Source: Gillisia sp. CAL575
Lineage (GTDB): Bacteria; Bacteroidota; Bacteroidia; Flavobacteriales; Flavobacteriaceae
Direction of reading: 5' to 3'
NCBI RefSeq assembly: GCF_000403785.1
Contig: NZ_APHJ01000025.1
Coordinates: 62,001 to 126,000 of the forward strand
DNA: 64,000 nt
The notes beneath the pieces are model-generated. The model was given only the letters and a program-made list of their open reading frames with translations. It ran no database searches and was not told the origin of the DNA. Made by a program: the position numbers and the translations under genes. Numbering within the stretch: the first letter of the stretch is position 1; each line of letters starts with the position of its first letter. Shown piece after piece: positions 26,897-35,966 of this stretch.

Positions 26897-29353
26897 TTAG
26901 TCTACCATTACTTTTTCTTTCTGGCTTATTTCAGTTTTCACTCTGTTCTTTACATACTTTTCTAACCATTGATCTTGTTCCCAAAGTACATGTAATACAG
27001 ATTCTTTTGCGCTATACCCATGGCTTTCTTTAGGTAGGATTACCAATCTTGCAGTTGCTCCAAGTCCTTTTAAAGCATTAAAATAACGCTCACTTTGCAT
27101 GGGATAGGTTCCAGAGTTATTATCTGCTTCCCCATGAATTAGTAATAATGGAGTTTTCATTTTATCTGCATGCATAAAAGGAGACATGTTGTTATAAACT
27201 TCTGGGGCTTCCCAGTAGCTACGCTCTTCACTTTGAAATCCAAAAGGTGTTAAAGTTCTATTGTAAGCACCACTTCTAGCAATTCCTGCTGCAAAAAGAT
27301 TTGAATGAGATAATAAGTTTGCAGTCATAAAAGCTCCATAACTATGACCACCAACGGCAACTCTATTTCTGTCTATATAACCCATCTCGTCTACAGCATC
27401 TATTGCCGCTTTTCCATTAGCAACTAATTGTTTTCTAAAGCTATCATTAGGCTGCTCATCTCCCTCTCCAATAATAGGAAATGAAGCATCATCTAAAACA
27501 ACGTAACCGCGATTCACCCAGTAAATTGGTGATCCATAATAGGGATAAGTGAAATCATTTGCATTAGAAGTGTTTTGTGAAGCCGAATTTTTATCCTTGA
27601 ATTCTCTTGGATAAGCCCATAGGATCATAGGTAATTTCTCTTTGGAATCTTGATTATAATTAGCAGGTAAATATAAAGTTCCGTTTAATTCTAATCCGTC
27701 ATCTCTTTTGTAGGTGATCACTTCTTTATGAACGTCTTCCAAGCTTTTAAAAGGGTTCTCAAAATTTGTTATTTGAGTGGTCGCATCTTTTTTGTTGATG
27801 TCTCTTAAATAATAATTAGGATATTCTGTAGAAGACTCAATTCTTACTAAAATTTCGCCCTTGTTAATATCTATGGCTTCTACTAAGGTTTCCTTTTTCT
27901 CGTTGTAATTGGAACGATACATATTACTAGTTTCTGCACTATTAAGATCTATCTTATCTACAAAAGGGAATTGACCTTTTTCAGTAAAACCTCTTCCCAT
28001 TAAGAAAGCGTGATTTTCCTTTAGTGCCAGTATATTTGTTCCAAATTGATTCTTCTGAGTAACAAAACTCCCTGGATCGCTATACTGATCTTGATAGTTT
28101 CTATTGAAAATTACTTTTGGAGCTTTTTTATTATTAGAAGGATCAAAAACATAAGTTCTTGTATTCCTGTTATTCCACCAGTAATCATAGGCGATTGCTG
28201 TATTCTTATTTCCCCACGTGATACCGGAAAATCTATCTTTTGTTTTTAAAATGGAATTTCCTTCTCCAATAAAAGGTGCGTCTAGTAAAAACACCTCATC
28301 TCGATATTCAACCTCTACTTCAGGATCTCCACCATCTAATACTTTTGCATAAACTAAAGTTGCTGGCGCATCACTTCTCCAGCTTAAATCTCTTCTTCCT
28401 TCTCTCTCTGCCATAAATCCAATAGGCAACACTTCAGAAAGAGCAACATCATTCACTTTACTTATTTCTTTACCAGTTTTATCATAGATCACTGTTTCAA
28501 AAGGAAACCTATAGTAAGGAACTATATAGGAAAATGGTTTTTTAATAGCAGAAACCATCACATAATTTCCATCTGGAGAAAAGGAGATCTCATTATACAT
28601 TTTAGAATCCATCCACGGTGTAGCGCTTCCGTTTAGATCTACCTTTACAAGAGCCGCCTTTGCTAATTGTTCAAAATTAAATTCATCATTTGGAGTTTGT
28701 AGTAAATCTTGATAGGTCCTATTTTGTGCTTTTTGACCGTCACTCGTAGAAATTGTAGGTCCGGTTGGAACCGCTGTATTGGTGTTAACTAACTCCTTTC
28801 TATTTTCAGGAAGCATTTTAACCAGCACGGCAGAACCATCCTTAAACCAATTAATGACATCTCTCATGTTCGCATTCAAGGTCGCATCGGTTAATTTTTT
28901 AGCTGAAGCTGCTGTAATATCCAACACCCATAATTCTACACCAGTTTCTGTGGTATGGGTCATGGCAATTTTTGACTCGTCTGGAGACCAAGAGAAATTT
29001 GCTAAACGTGGATTTTCTGGTAATCCTGCGATAGATTTTGGCGCATCAGATTTTAAAGATTTTACCTCTACATTATTATAATAGGTTGTTCTACTATTAA
29101 TATTGGTTTTAGGATTAATCCTTAATCCCCCTAATCTTAATTCCTGTTCACTTAATTCTGCAATAGATTTATATTGATCTCTATATAAAAACACCATCAT
29201 TTCTCCTTTACTGTCTACTAGAGTAGCTGGAGCTAAGGGAACATCAACAAGATCCATGATCTCCTGAGGTGGTTTCTGATAAGTTAAATTTTCCTGAGCT
29301 TGAAGATTCGCGAATAAAAAACTCGCTAAAAAGCATAATAGAATTTTTTTCAT
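26897..29353 (-). CDS. S9 family peptidase (prolyl oligopeptidase-like)
   Basis: An 818-residue secreted serine peptidase. The signal peptide is MKKILLCFLASFLFANLQAQ. A beta-propeller-like region (PRLANFSWSPDESKIAM, EISFSPDGNYVMVSA) covers about residues 30-560 and limits access to the active site. The C-terminal alpha/beta-hydrolase domain has the triad Ser671 (GGHSYGAF), Asp744 (HGEADNNSG) and His778 (KESHGYS). The domain layout resembles the glutamyl endopeptidase-like S9 proteins of plants and bacteria. It should act in the periplasm or outside, degrading peptides for growth. It is transcribed alone, convergent with the kinase gene. Confidence 0.93.
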   Translation of the reverse strand: MKKILLCFLASFLFANLQAQENLTYQKPPQEIMDLVDVPLAPATLVDSKGEMMVFLYRDQYKSIAELSEQELRLGGLRINPKTNINSRTTYYNNVEVKSLKSDAPKSIAGLPENPRLANFSWSPDESKIAMTHTTETGVELWVLDITAASAKKLTDATLNANMRDVINWFKDGSAVLVKMLPENRKELVNTNTAVPTGPTISTSDGQKAQNRTYQDLLQTPNDEFNFEQLAKAALVKVDLNGSATPWMDSKMYNEISFSPDGNYVMVSAIKKPFSYIVPYYRFPFETVIYDKTGKEISKVNDVALSEVLPIGFMAEREGRRDLSWRSDAPATLVYAKVLDGGDPEVEVEYRDEVFLLDAPFIGEGNSILKTKDRFSGITWGNKNTAIAYDYWWNNRNTRTYVFDPSNNKKAPKVIFNRNYQDQYSDPGSFVTQKNQFGTNILALKENHAFLMGRGFTEKGQFPFVDKIDLNSAETSNMYRSNYNEKKETLVEAIDINKGEILVRIESSTEYPNYYLRDINKKDATTQITNFENPFKSLEDVHKEVITYKRDDGLELNGTLYLPANYNQDSKEKLPMILWAYPREFKDKNSASQNTSNANDFTYPYYGSPIYWVNRGYVVLDDASFPIIGEGDEQPNDSFRKQLVANGKAAIDAVDEMGYIDRNRVAVGGHSYGAFMTANLLSHSNLFAAGIARSGAYNRTLTPFGFQSEERSYWEAPEVYNNMSPFMHADKMKTPLLLIHGEADNNSGTYPMQSERYFNALKGLGATARLVILPKESHGYSAKESVLHVLWEQDQWLEKYVKNRVKTEISQKEKVMVD

Positions 29354-29492
29354 AGATTAATTTTTAAATATTTAAGATACCACCGCTAATAACCGGGTTT
29401 AAAAAAATTAATGTTTCTTATATTGCGGGGCAAAAATTTATTAATTGCTTAAATTTAGTAAGAATAAATATTAATACCATAATTATACACGT

Positions 29493-30503
29493 ATGTATCA
29501 ATCAAAAATAGCCGGATTGGGAAGTTATGTTCCTGAAAATGTGGTAACCAATGACGATCTTTCCAAATTGATGGATACCAACGATGCTTGGATCCAAGAG
29601 AGAACTGGGATCGAGGAACGCAGACATATCAAAAAAGGAGACGGAAATTCTACCGCGATCATGGGCGTAAAGGCGGCTAAAATTGCTTTAGAACGTGCAA
29701 AGATCTCGAAAGATGATATAGAACTAATAGTTTTTGCAACTTTAAGTCCAGATTACTATTTCCCTGGGTGTGGAGTGCAAGTACAAGAAATGTTAGATAT
29801 TCATACCTGCCCTGCTATAGATGTACGTAACCAATGTAGCGGATTTATTTATGCGCTTTCTGTCGCAGATCAATTTATAAAGACAGGGATGTACAAAAAT
29901 GTGCTGGTTATAGGTAGTGAAAATCATAGTGGAGGTTTAGATTTTACAACCCGTGGAAGATCTGTTTCAGTAATTTTTGGGGATGGAGCTGGCGCAGCTG
30001 TTTTAACTAGAAGCAACCATATTGGGCAAGGAATTCTTTCTACTCATTTACATTCAGAAGGAAAAAATGCGATGGAACTTTCTCTAAAAGGACCAAGTAC
30101 AATGCATTGGGTGCCAGAGATAATTGCTGAAAATCCTCAGGGAGATGATATTCCTTATTACCCTTATATGAATGGGCAATTTGTGTTTAAAAATGCTATC
30201 ACGCGTTTTTCTGAAGTGATTCATGAGGGCCTTGAAGCTAACGGATTGGAAGTGAAAGATATAGACATGCTTATCCCACATCAGGCAAATTTAAGGATCT
30301 CTCAATTTATTCAGAAGAAATTAAAACTTAGTGACGATCAGGTGTTCAACAATATTCAGAAATACGGGAATACAACCGCAGCATCTATTCCTATTGCTCT
30401 TACTGAAGCTTGGGAGCAAGGTAAAATAAAAGACGGAGACGTTGTTGTATTAGCTGCTTTTGGAAGTGGCTTTACCTGGGGGAGTGCTATTATAGAGTGG
30501 TAA
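29493..30503 (+). CDS. 3-oxoacyl-ACP synthase III (FabH family)
   Basis: A 336-residue ketoacyl-ACP synthase III, which condenses acyl-CoA with malonyl-ACP to start fatty acid synthesis. The triad is Cys115 (VRNQCSGFIYA), His263 (IPHQANLRI) and Asn293 (KYGNTTAAS). The N-terminus (DAWIQERTGIEERR) and the terminal GSGFTWGSAIIEW are family-typical. The length is near FabH, but Flavobacteriaceae carry several paralogues, so I give no symbol. It stands alone, not next to plsX or rpmF, so its role may be an accessory one. Confidence 0.9.
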   Translation: MYQSKIAGLGSYVPENVVTNDDLSKLMDTNDAWIQERTGIEERRHIKKGDGNSTAIMGVKAAKIALERAKISKDDIELIVFATLSPDYYFPGCGVQVQEMLDIHTCPAIDVRNQCSGFIYALSVADQFIKTGMYKNVLVIGSENHSGGLDFTTRGRSVSVIFGDGAGAAVLTRSNHIGQGILSTHLHSEGKNAMELSLKGPSTMHWVPEIIAENPQGDDIPYYPYMNGQFVFKNAITRFSEVIHEGLEANGLEVKDIDMLIPHQANLRISQFIQKKLKLSDDQVFNNIQKYGNTTAASIPIALTEAWEQGKIKDGDVVVLAAFGSGFTWGSAIIEW

Positions 30504-30522
30504 TTTATAAAGGTTTAAAATC

Positions 30523-30562
30523 AAGAACGCCCGTATAGTCTATCTATACGGGCGTTCTTTTT
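30523..30562. terminator. bidirectional terminator, fabH-like / TonB receptor
   Basis: A 16-bp perfect stem (30523-30538 with 30544-30559) with a 5-base loop and a T-run, between two convergent genes. Confidence 0.92.
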
Positions 30563-30588
30563 GACTAACTAACTAATTAAATGATTAT

Positions 30589-32955
30589 CTAAAATAATCC
30601 ACCTCCATCTTTTTCATTATCATCTCGATTTTTACGTCTTAATGCTTTGTTTTTTCCTCCACCAAACCTATATGAAAATCCTACAAATACAGTTTGACTT
30701 TCTGGATTAAGTGTTCCTTCTTGTTTATAAGGTTCGTCTGTAGTAAATTTTAATTTCTGAGTATTAAAAATATCTGTAAAATTTAAGCTAAGTGTCGCCT
30801 TATCATCCAAGAAACTATATCGTGCACCCGTATTTACAAAATAAAAGGCTTCAGCCTCAAATTGTAAATCTTGGCCTGGTGCTCTATAATATCCAAACAA
30901 TTGGAAGGTTAAATTCTCTGAAGCTTTAAAGCTGTTATTTATTCTGAAGTTAAAGCTTGTATTTTCGTATTCTACAAATTTTTCTCCAATAAAACCACGG
31001 TTATTCTGATTGTAAATTTCAAAACTAGAATTAATACTCCACCATTTATTAGGTTTATAGCTTCCGGAAAGTTCCAATCCAAAAGCTGTATTGTCATCTC
31101 CATTAATATACGTTAAAAGTAATTTTGCGGGATCTTCAGGATCTATTGAAAATGTCTGATTGATCTCATTTTGAATAAATCTATAAAACACTCCTCCTGT
31201 GAAATTCCCTTTGTCTAAGTTTTGAGTATAGTTAAATTCTATTGAACTGGTAAATTGTAGGTCTAATTCTGGATTTCCAACTCCGGTAATTCTTGGAGTA
31301 CTAAATTCTCTTACAGGGTTTACCTGACTTAAACTAGGTCTATCTACACGTCTTCCGTAATTTAACTGAAGGGTTTTCTTATCGGATAAAGTATAAGTTG
31401 CATAAGCTGTAGGATATACAGTTAAATAATCATCTTCGAAGATCTTTACGCCATCTAAAACAGCTTCCACATTATATTGTTCTAACCTTGCTCCTAATTG
31501 ATAAGACCATTTTTCGAAGGTTTGTCCATAAGTAGTATAGAAAGAGTAAATATTGTTATCGTAGTTATAATTGGCATTATTTAAATTAGAGTTGGTTGTT
31601 TTATAAGTGTTATCAGTTTCTCGCATTCTGGCTTCTGCACCTAACTCTAGCTTAGAATTCTCGCTTAAAGGATTCACGTAATCTAAATTAATAGTGGTGT
31701 TTGAGTTATCATTTGCTACATTATCTCTATATGAGGTGAAGTTATTACCAACACCTTCAAATTCAAAAATCGCAATTTCTGTATTCTCACCTTCATTATA
31801 GTTCAATTCTAATTCTATGTTGTGGCCATCTTTTTTAAATTCTCTTTTATAATCAAAATTATAAGTGCTGGAAAGTCCCTCGTTATCCAAGAAAAAATTC
31901 TGAGTTAGATTAGAGCTTAGATCATTAAAGTTGGAAATTTTAATAATTCCTATTGGCTCTCCTAGAGATTTATTCTGATTGGTATAGAAAGAAAATGTGT
32001 TCTTATCATTCAAATAAAAATCCACTCCTACTTTATATAGATATGAGTTGTTATCATTCTGAACAAAGATGTTATCCTGAGAATTGGACTCCTCTCTGAA
32101 GATCCTCCCGTTAAAATCTTTCTTACCGAAGTTTCCACCAATATTTGTATAGAAATTGAATTTTCCTGTTCGGTAATTCATATCTAAAGACCCATTAGCT
32201 CTGGTGTGTTTCCCGAATGTTACACCAGTACTTACATTCGCATTAAAACCTAAGTTTGAATTTTTATGTAAAATTATATTGATAATTCCGCTCATTCCTT
32301 CAGGATTGTATTTAGCTGAAGGATTTGTAATTAATTCTACACTTTTAATAGAAGTACTAGGGATTTGCTTTAATAATTGAGCTGCCGGTACATTTGTGGG
32401 TTTTCCATCTACAAGGATCCTAACATTATCGTTCCCGCGCATTGCTATATTTCCATCCTGATCTACTGTTAGAGTAGGCAGGTTTCCCATAATGTCTGCA
32501 GCGGAAGCACCACTAGTAGTAAGGTCTTTTCCTATATTAATTACTTTTCTGTCAATTTTTTGTTCTATAGTAGAACGTTCAGCAATGATTGTTACATCTT
32601 CCAGACTGGCGATATCTGCCTCTAAAGAAATAGATCCAATGTTAACCAATTTGTTTCCAGAACTTATTTCAATAGATTTAGAATAGGTTTTATATCCTAT
32701 AAATTGTATTTGCAAAGTATAAGAGCCTTCTGGAATATCTTTTATTATAAAACTTCCATCGTCCTGAGAACTATTTCCAGAAACTAATTTTCCTTCAGCA
32801 TTATTAATTAATACTGTGGCATATGGAATGGGATATCCAAGATTCTTGTCTACGACCATTCCTGAAATTTGCCCTAATACACTTCCTTTGGATGCTTGAA
32901 AAGCATTTGCTTGTAGAAGGCTGAACAAGCTTAAAATTAATATTAACTGTTTCAT
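30589..32955 (-). CDS. TonB-dependent outer-membrane receptor
   Basis: A 788-residue outer-membrane protein. After the signal peptide (ILILSLFSLLQANAFQ) comes a carboxypeptidase-regulatory-like beta sandwich (ISGMVVDKNLGYPIPYATVL, DDGSFIIKDIPEGSYTLQIQ, about 28-110), then a plug domain (VDQDGNIAMRGNDNVRILVD, about 135-230) and a 22-strand-type barrel to the terminal aromatic-rich strand QTVFVGFSYRFGG. A basic tail (KNKALRRKNRDDNEKDGG) follows the barrel. It belongs with the SusC-unrelated OMP_b-brl_3 receptors; no SusD partner is adjacent, so siderophore, metal or peptide uptake is as likely as glycan. Transcribed alone. Confidence 0.9.
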   Translation of the reverse strand: MKQLILILSLFSLLQANAFQASKGSVLGQISGMVVDKNLGYPIPYATVLINNAEGKLVSGNSSQDDGSFIIKDIPEGSYTLQIQFIGYKTYSKSIEISSGNKLVNIGSISLEADIASLEDVTIIAERSTIEQKIDRKVINIGKDLTTSGASAADIMGNLPTLTVDQDGNIAMRGNDNVRILVDGKPTNVPAAQLLKQIPSTSIKSVELITNPSAKYNPEGMSGIINIILHKNSNLGFNANVSTGVTFGKHTRANGSLDMNYRTGKFNFYTNIGGNFGKKDFNGRIFREESNSQDNIFVQNDNNSYLYKVGVDFYLNDKNTFSFYTNQNKSLGEPIGIIKISNFNDLSSNLTQNFFLDNEGLSSTYNFDYKREFKKDGHNIELELNYNEGENTEIAIFEFEGVGNNFTSYRDNVANDNSNTTINLDYVNPLSENSKLELGAEARMRETDNTYKTTNSNLNNANYNYDNNIYSFYTTYGQTFEKWSYQLGARLEQYNVEAVLDGVKIFEDDYLTVYPTAYATYTLSDKKTLQLNYGRRVDRPSLSQVNPVREFSTPRITGVGNPELDLQFTSSIEFNYTQNLDKGNFTGGVFYRFIQNEINQTFSIDPEDPAKLLLTYINGDDNTAFGLELSGSYKPNKWWSINSSFEIYNQNNRGFIGEKFVEYENTSFNFRINNSFKASENLTFQLFGYYRAPGQDLQFEAEAFYFVNTGARYSFLDDKATLSLNFTDIFNTQKLKFTTDEPYKQEGTLNPESQTVFVGFSYRFGGGKNKALRRKNRDDNEKDGGGLF

Positions 32956-33228
32956 TTTTGATTGATGTTGATGATTGATGAAATATTTGATTATGATTAA
33001 TTATACAAGGTAGCTTGCAATGCATAATAAATCGAACTAAAAAAAAGCCTTCCGGCGATTCTCTATACTTAGTAGACGATCCTTTTTATAATTTGTTACA
33101 TAATTCTTTGAAATAAACCCATCTCCCCTGCGGAAATGGGTTTAAAAAAGTAAATATGTAAAGTACACTACCATCTAAGTGTCAAATTTACACATATGCT
33201 TATATTCAAAAGACTAGCTAAATTTTAA
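32956..33228. other. gap with one short hairpin, otherwise nothing
   Basis: Most of a 311-bp divergent gap between the TonB receptor and CoA-binding genes. An 8-bp stem (33115-33122 with 33136-33143, AAACCCAT/ATGGGTTT) has no T-run. I see no other gene, RNA or repeat. Confidence 0.4.
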
Positions 33229-33260
33229 TTTGTTACAGTGCAGGTTAAATATTAACTTTG
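33229..33260 (+). promoter_or_regulatory. promoter of the CoA-binding protein gene
   Basis: TTTG at 33229-33232 and TAACTTTG at 33253-33260, 20 bp apart, fit the Bacteroidota consensus. The ATG is only 6 bp past the -7 box, so the mRNA would be nearly leaderless. Confidence 0.65.
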
Positions 33261-33266
33261 ATATCT

Positions 33267-33629
33267 ATGAAAAAGAAAACTCTAGTCCTTGGGGCTTCTC
33301 TAAATCCAGCTCGTTATTCTAATCTTGCTATAGAACGATTAGTTAGAAAAAATGTTGAGACTGTAGCAATTGGTTTAAGAGAAGGAACTGTAAATAGTGT
33401 TCCCATTAATTCTGAAATGATAGATTTTGAAGATATAGATACGATCACTCTCTATCTAAATGCCAAAAGACAGGAAGCCTATTATGATTACATTATAGAT
33501 CTAAATCCAAAAAGGGTGATTTTTAATCCGGGCACGGAAAATCCTGTGTTGTATGAGCTATTGAGAAAAAACAAAATTGATTTTCAGAATGCTTGCACCT
33601 TAGTTATGCTTTCTACGAATCAATACTAA
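33267..33629 (+). CDS. CoA-binding domain protein
   Basis: A 120-residue single-domain protein from ATG 33267 (MKKKTLVLGASLNPARYSNL); the TTG nine bases earlier lies inside the promoter. It has the Rossmann CoA-binding start (VLGASLNPARYSN), a middle strand (ETVAIGLREGTV) and the conserved end PKRVIFNPGTENPVLYELLR. Small proteins of this type bind CoA in structures, but their cellular role is unclear. Its 3' end overlaps the converging symporter gene by 30 bp. Confidence 0.88.
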   Translation: MKKKTLVLGASLNPARYSNLAIERLVRKNVETVAIGLREGTVNSVPINSEMIDFEDIDTITLYLNAKRQEAYYDYIIDLNPKRVIFNPGTENPVLYELLRKNKIDFQNACTLVMLSTNQY

Positions 33630-35045
33630 TCCTAAAAAGGTTATAGCACCATTTAGAATAAGCACAAAAAATCCAAATTCAAATCCAAACCACGCTTCAC
33701 TGTTTATGCTTATTAAGTAGCAAACAATTGGGGATAATATTGCGATTACAGGCACTAATTTATCTTTAACCAACCATTTCGTAAAAAGTCCAAAACTATA
33801 GAGCCCAAGTAATGGCCCATAGGTATATCCTGCAAATACAAAGAGTTTGGCTATTACGCTTTCATCTTTTATAATATATTTAAAACTTACTATTACAAGT
33901 ATTAATACAACGGAAACTGCAACATGAATTCGCTTTCTTACAATTTCTTGTTTGGCAACAGCATATCTTTTTTCAATATCTAATATATCGATACTAAAAG
34001 AGGTGGTAAGTGAAGTAAGTGCGCTATCTGCACTACTATATGCAGCAGCTATCAATCCTAAAATAAAGAAAGTAGCAATTCCAATACCCAATCCGCTTTG
34101 TGTAGCAATCACTGGGAAAAGATTATCTTTAAAAGCATCTATTCCATTTAACCTGGCATATTCTGTAAGTAACAAACCTAGTGCTACAAACAGTAAATTA
34201 ACGAATGTGAGTACTATGGTAAACCAGAACATATTCTTTTGGGCATCTTTAAGATTTCTGCAGGTAAGATTTTTCTGCATCATATCTTGATCTAAACCTG
34301 TCATCACAATCGCTATAAAAGCTCCGGATATAAATTGTTTCCAGAAATAGTCAGCGCTTTTAATATCATCGAAAAAGAACATTTTAGAAAAATCACTATC
34401 TGCAATATGTCCTATTAAATTGCTTCCTTGAATACCTAAGCTGTCAGAAACGTAATAGATACTTACTCCCACAGCAATTAGCATACATAGCGTTTGTAAT
34501 GTATCTGTATAAACAATGGTTTTTATTCCGGATTTAAAAGTGTACAGCCAAATTAAGGCAATGGTCATAACAACTGTGGCCCAAAAGGGAATTCCTAAGC
34601 CGTCAAAAAGAATTATTTGTAAAACATTAGCAACTAGAAAAAGCCTGAAACTTGCACCTACCACTCTGGATAAAAGAAAGAAAGACGCTCCTGTTTTATA
34701 AGAGTATCTCCCAAACCTGCTTTCTAAATAAGTATAAATGGAGGTCAGGTTCATTTTATAATAAAGAGGGAGTAATACCAATCCAATAACCGCGTATCCT
34801 ACAATATACCCCAACACCACTTGCATATAACTAAACTGGCTGGCCTCTACCCATCCTGGTACTGAGATAAAAGTCACACCACTAAGAGAAGCGCCTATCA
34901 TTCCAAAAGCTACTACATACCAAGGAGATTGTCTGTTTGCCTTGAAAAAAGCATCATTATTAGAATTTTTACCGGTAAAGTAGGAGATTATTAATAGTGC
35001 TCCAAAATAGGATGCTATTAACAGTAGGATATAAGCTGGTTGCAT
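33600..35045 (-). CDS. sodium:solute symporter (SSS family)
   Basis: A 481-residue inner-membrane transporter with about 13 helices, including GVTFISVPGWVEASQFSYMQ, typical of the SSS family (helix 1-3 region), and GLIAAAYSSADSALTSLTTS, the conserved Na+-site segment of helix 8. It belongs to the SSS family that moves sugars, amino acids or sialic acid with Na+; the substrate cannot be told from sequence. The stop overlaps the CoA-binding gene by 30 bp on the opposite strand. It is divergent from recR. Confidence 0.92.
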   Translation of the reverse strand: MQPAYILLLIASYFGALLIISYFTGKNSNNDAFFKANRQSPWYVVAFGMIGASLSGVTFISVPGWVEASQFSYMQVVLGYIVGYAVIGLVLLPLYYKMNLTSIYTYLESRFGRYSYKTGASFFLLSRVVGASFRLFLVANVLQIILFDGLGIPFWATVVMTIALIWLYTFKSGIKTIVYTDTLQTLCMLIAVGVSIYYVSDSLGIQGSNLIGHIADSDFSKMFFFDDIKSADYFWKQFISGAFIAIVMTGLDQDMMQKNLTCRNLKDAQKNMFWFTIVLTFVNLLFVALGLLLTEYARLNGIDAFKDNLFPVIATQSGLGIGIATFFILGLIAAAYSSADSALTSLTTSFSIDILDIEKRYAVAKQEIVRKRIHVAVSVVLILVIVSFKYIIKDESVIAKLFVFAGYTYGPLLGLYSFGLFTKWLVKDKLVPVIAILSPIVCYLISINSEAWFGFEFGFFVLILNGAITFLGLVLIRRKHN

Positions 35046-35137
35046 AGAATTTCAATTTCGGGGTCAAATTACAAATTTATGCATAAGTTCTTGTTTAGTA
35101 TGAGCTACTATAATTTAATAGTATCCTATAAAATATG

Positions 35138-35145
35138 TAATTTTG
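35138..35145 (+). promoter_or_regulatory. -7 promoter element, recR
   Basis: TAATTTTG fits TAnnTTTG and ends 4 bp before the recR ATG, implying a leaderless or nearly leaderless message. No clear -33 box. Confidence 0.45.
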
Positions 35146-35149
35146 GGCT

Positions 35150-35767
35150 ATGGATTTTTCTTCTAAATTATTGGAACAAGCGGTGGCAGAAATGTCACAA
35201 TTACCTGGTATTGGCAAACGTACGGCATTAAGACTCGTGCTTCATTTACTAAAACAACCAGCAAGTCAAACCCAGCAATTAGCCGAGGCTTTAGTGGATT
35301 TAAAATCGAATATAAAATTATGTAAGAATTGTCATAATATAAGTGATACCGAAATTTGTGAAATCTGTGCTAATCCTAATAGAATAAGAGAATTGGTATG
35401 TGTTGTAGAAGATATTCGGGATGTAATGGCCATAGAAAATACAGGTCAATATCGTGGATTGTATCATGTGTTAGGAGGGAAGATAAGTCCTATGGATGGA
35501 ATTGGACCATCGCAGTTAACCATAAAATCTTTAATAGATAAAGTAAAAGAAGGCGAGGTTCAAGAAATCATATTTGCTCTTAGTAGTACTTTAGAAGGAG
35601 ATACTACCAACTTTTATATTTTTAGGCAACTAGAAGGTATAGACATCAAAACTTCTACTATTGCAAGAGGAATTTCGGTAGGTGACGAGTTAGAGTATGC
35701 AGATGAGGTTACATTAGGAAGAAGTATAACCAATAGAATTCCATTTGAGAGTTCTTTAAAAAGCTAA
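35150..35767 (+). CDS. recR: recombination protein RecR
   Basis: RecR acts with RecF and RecO to load RecA at single-stranded gaps. The 205 residues match the family. The helix-hairpin-helix motif is [12 protein letters not shown] (18-29), the zinc finger uses Cys58, Cys61, Cys70 and Cys73, and the Toprim domain starts at [15 protein letters not shown] and continues through [15 protein letters not shown]. The C-terminus carries the Walker-B-like family end ([20 protein letters not shown]). It is a single gene here, not next to dnaX or the nucleoid protein YbaB. Confidence 0.97.
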   Translation: MDFSSKLLEQAVAEMSQLPGIGKRTALRLVLHLLKQPASQTQQLAEALVDLKSNIKLCKNCHNISDTEICEICANPNRIRELVCVVEDIRDVMAIENTGQYRGLYHVLGGKISPMDGIGPSQLTIKSLIDKVKEGEVQEIIFALSSTLEGDTTNFYIFRQLEGIDIKTSTIARGISVGDELEYADEVTLGRSITNRIPFESSLKS

Positions 35768-35966
35768 AGACCTTTAAATTTACTTTAATTTATTATAAAG
35801 CCTTTAATATAAAGGATCATAATCGTATTTTACCATCATTGGATTGGGTTATTTTTAGGTTAAATTCTCCTATAGAAATAATTTTATTACATATTTAATA
35901 CTTCTGAAGTGTTAAATTGAGTAATTTCGCAATCAGAATTATAAAAAACATCGTTGAGATAATAAT

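Noticed and set aside
33115-33143. AAACCCAT/ATGGGTTT hairpin before the TonB receptor
   Set aside because: Eight bp only, no T-run and no known riboswitch consensus, so a regulatory call would be guesswork.
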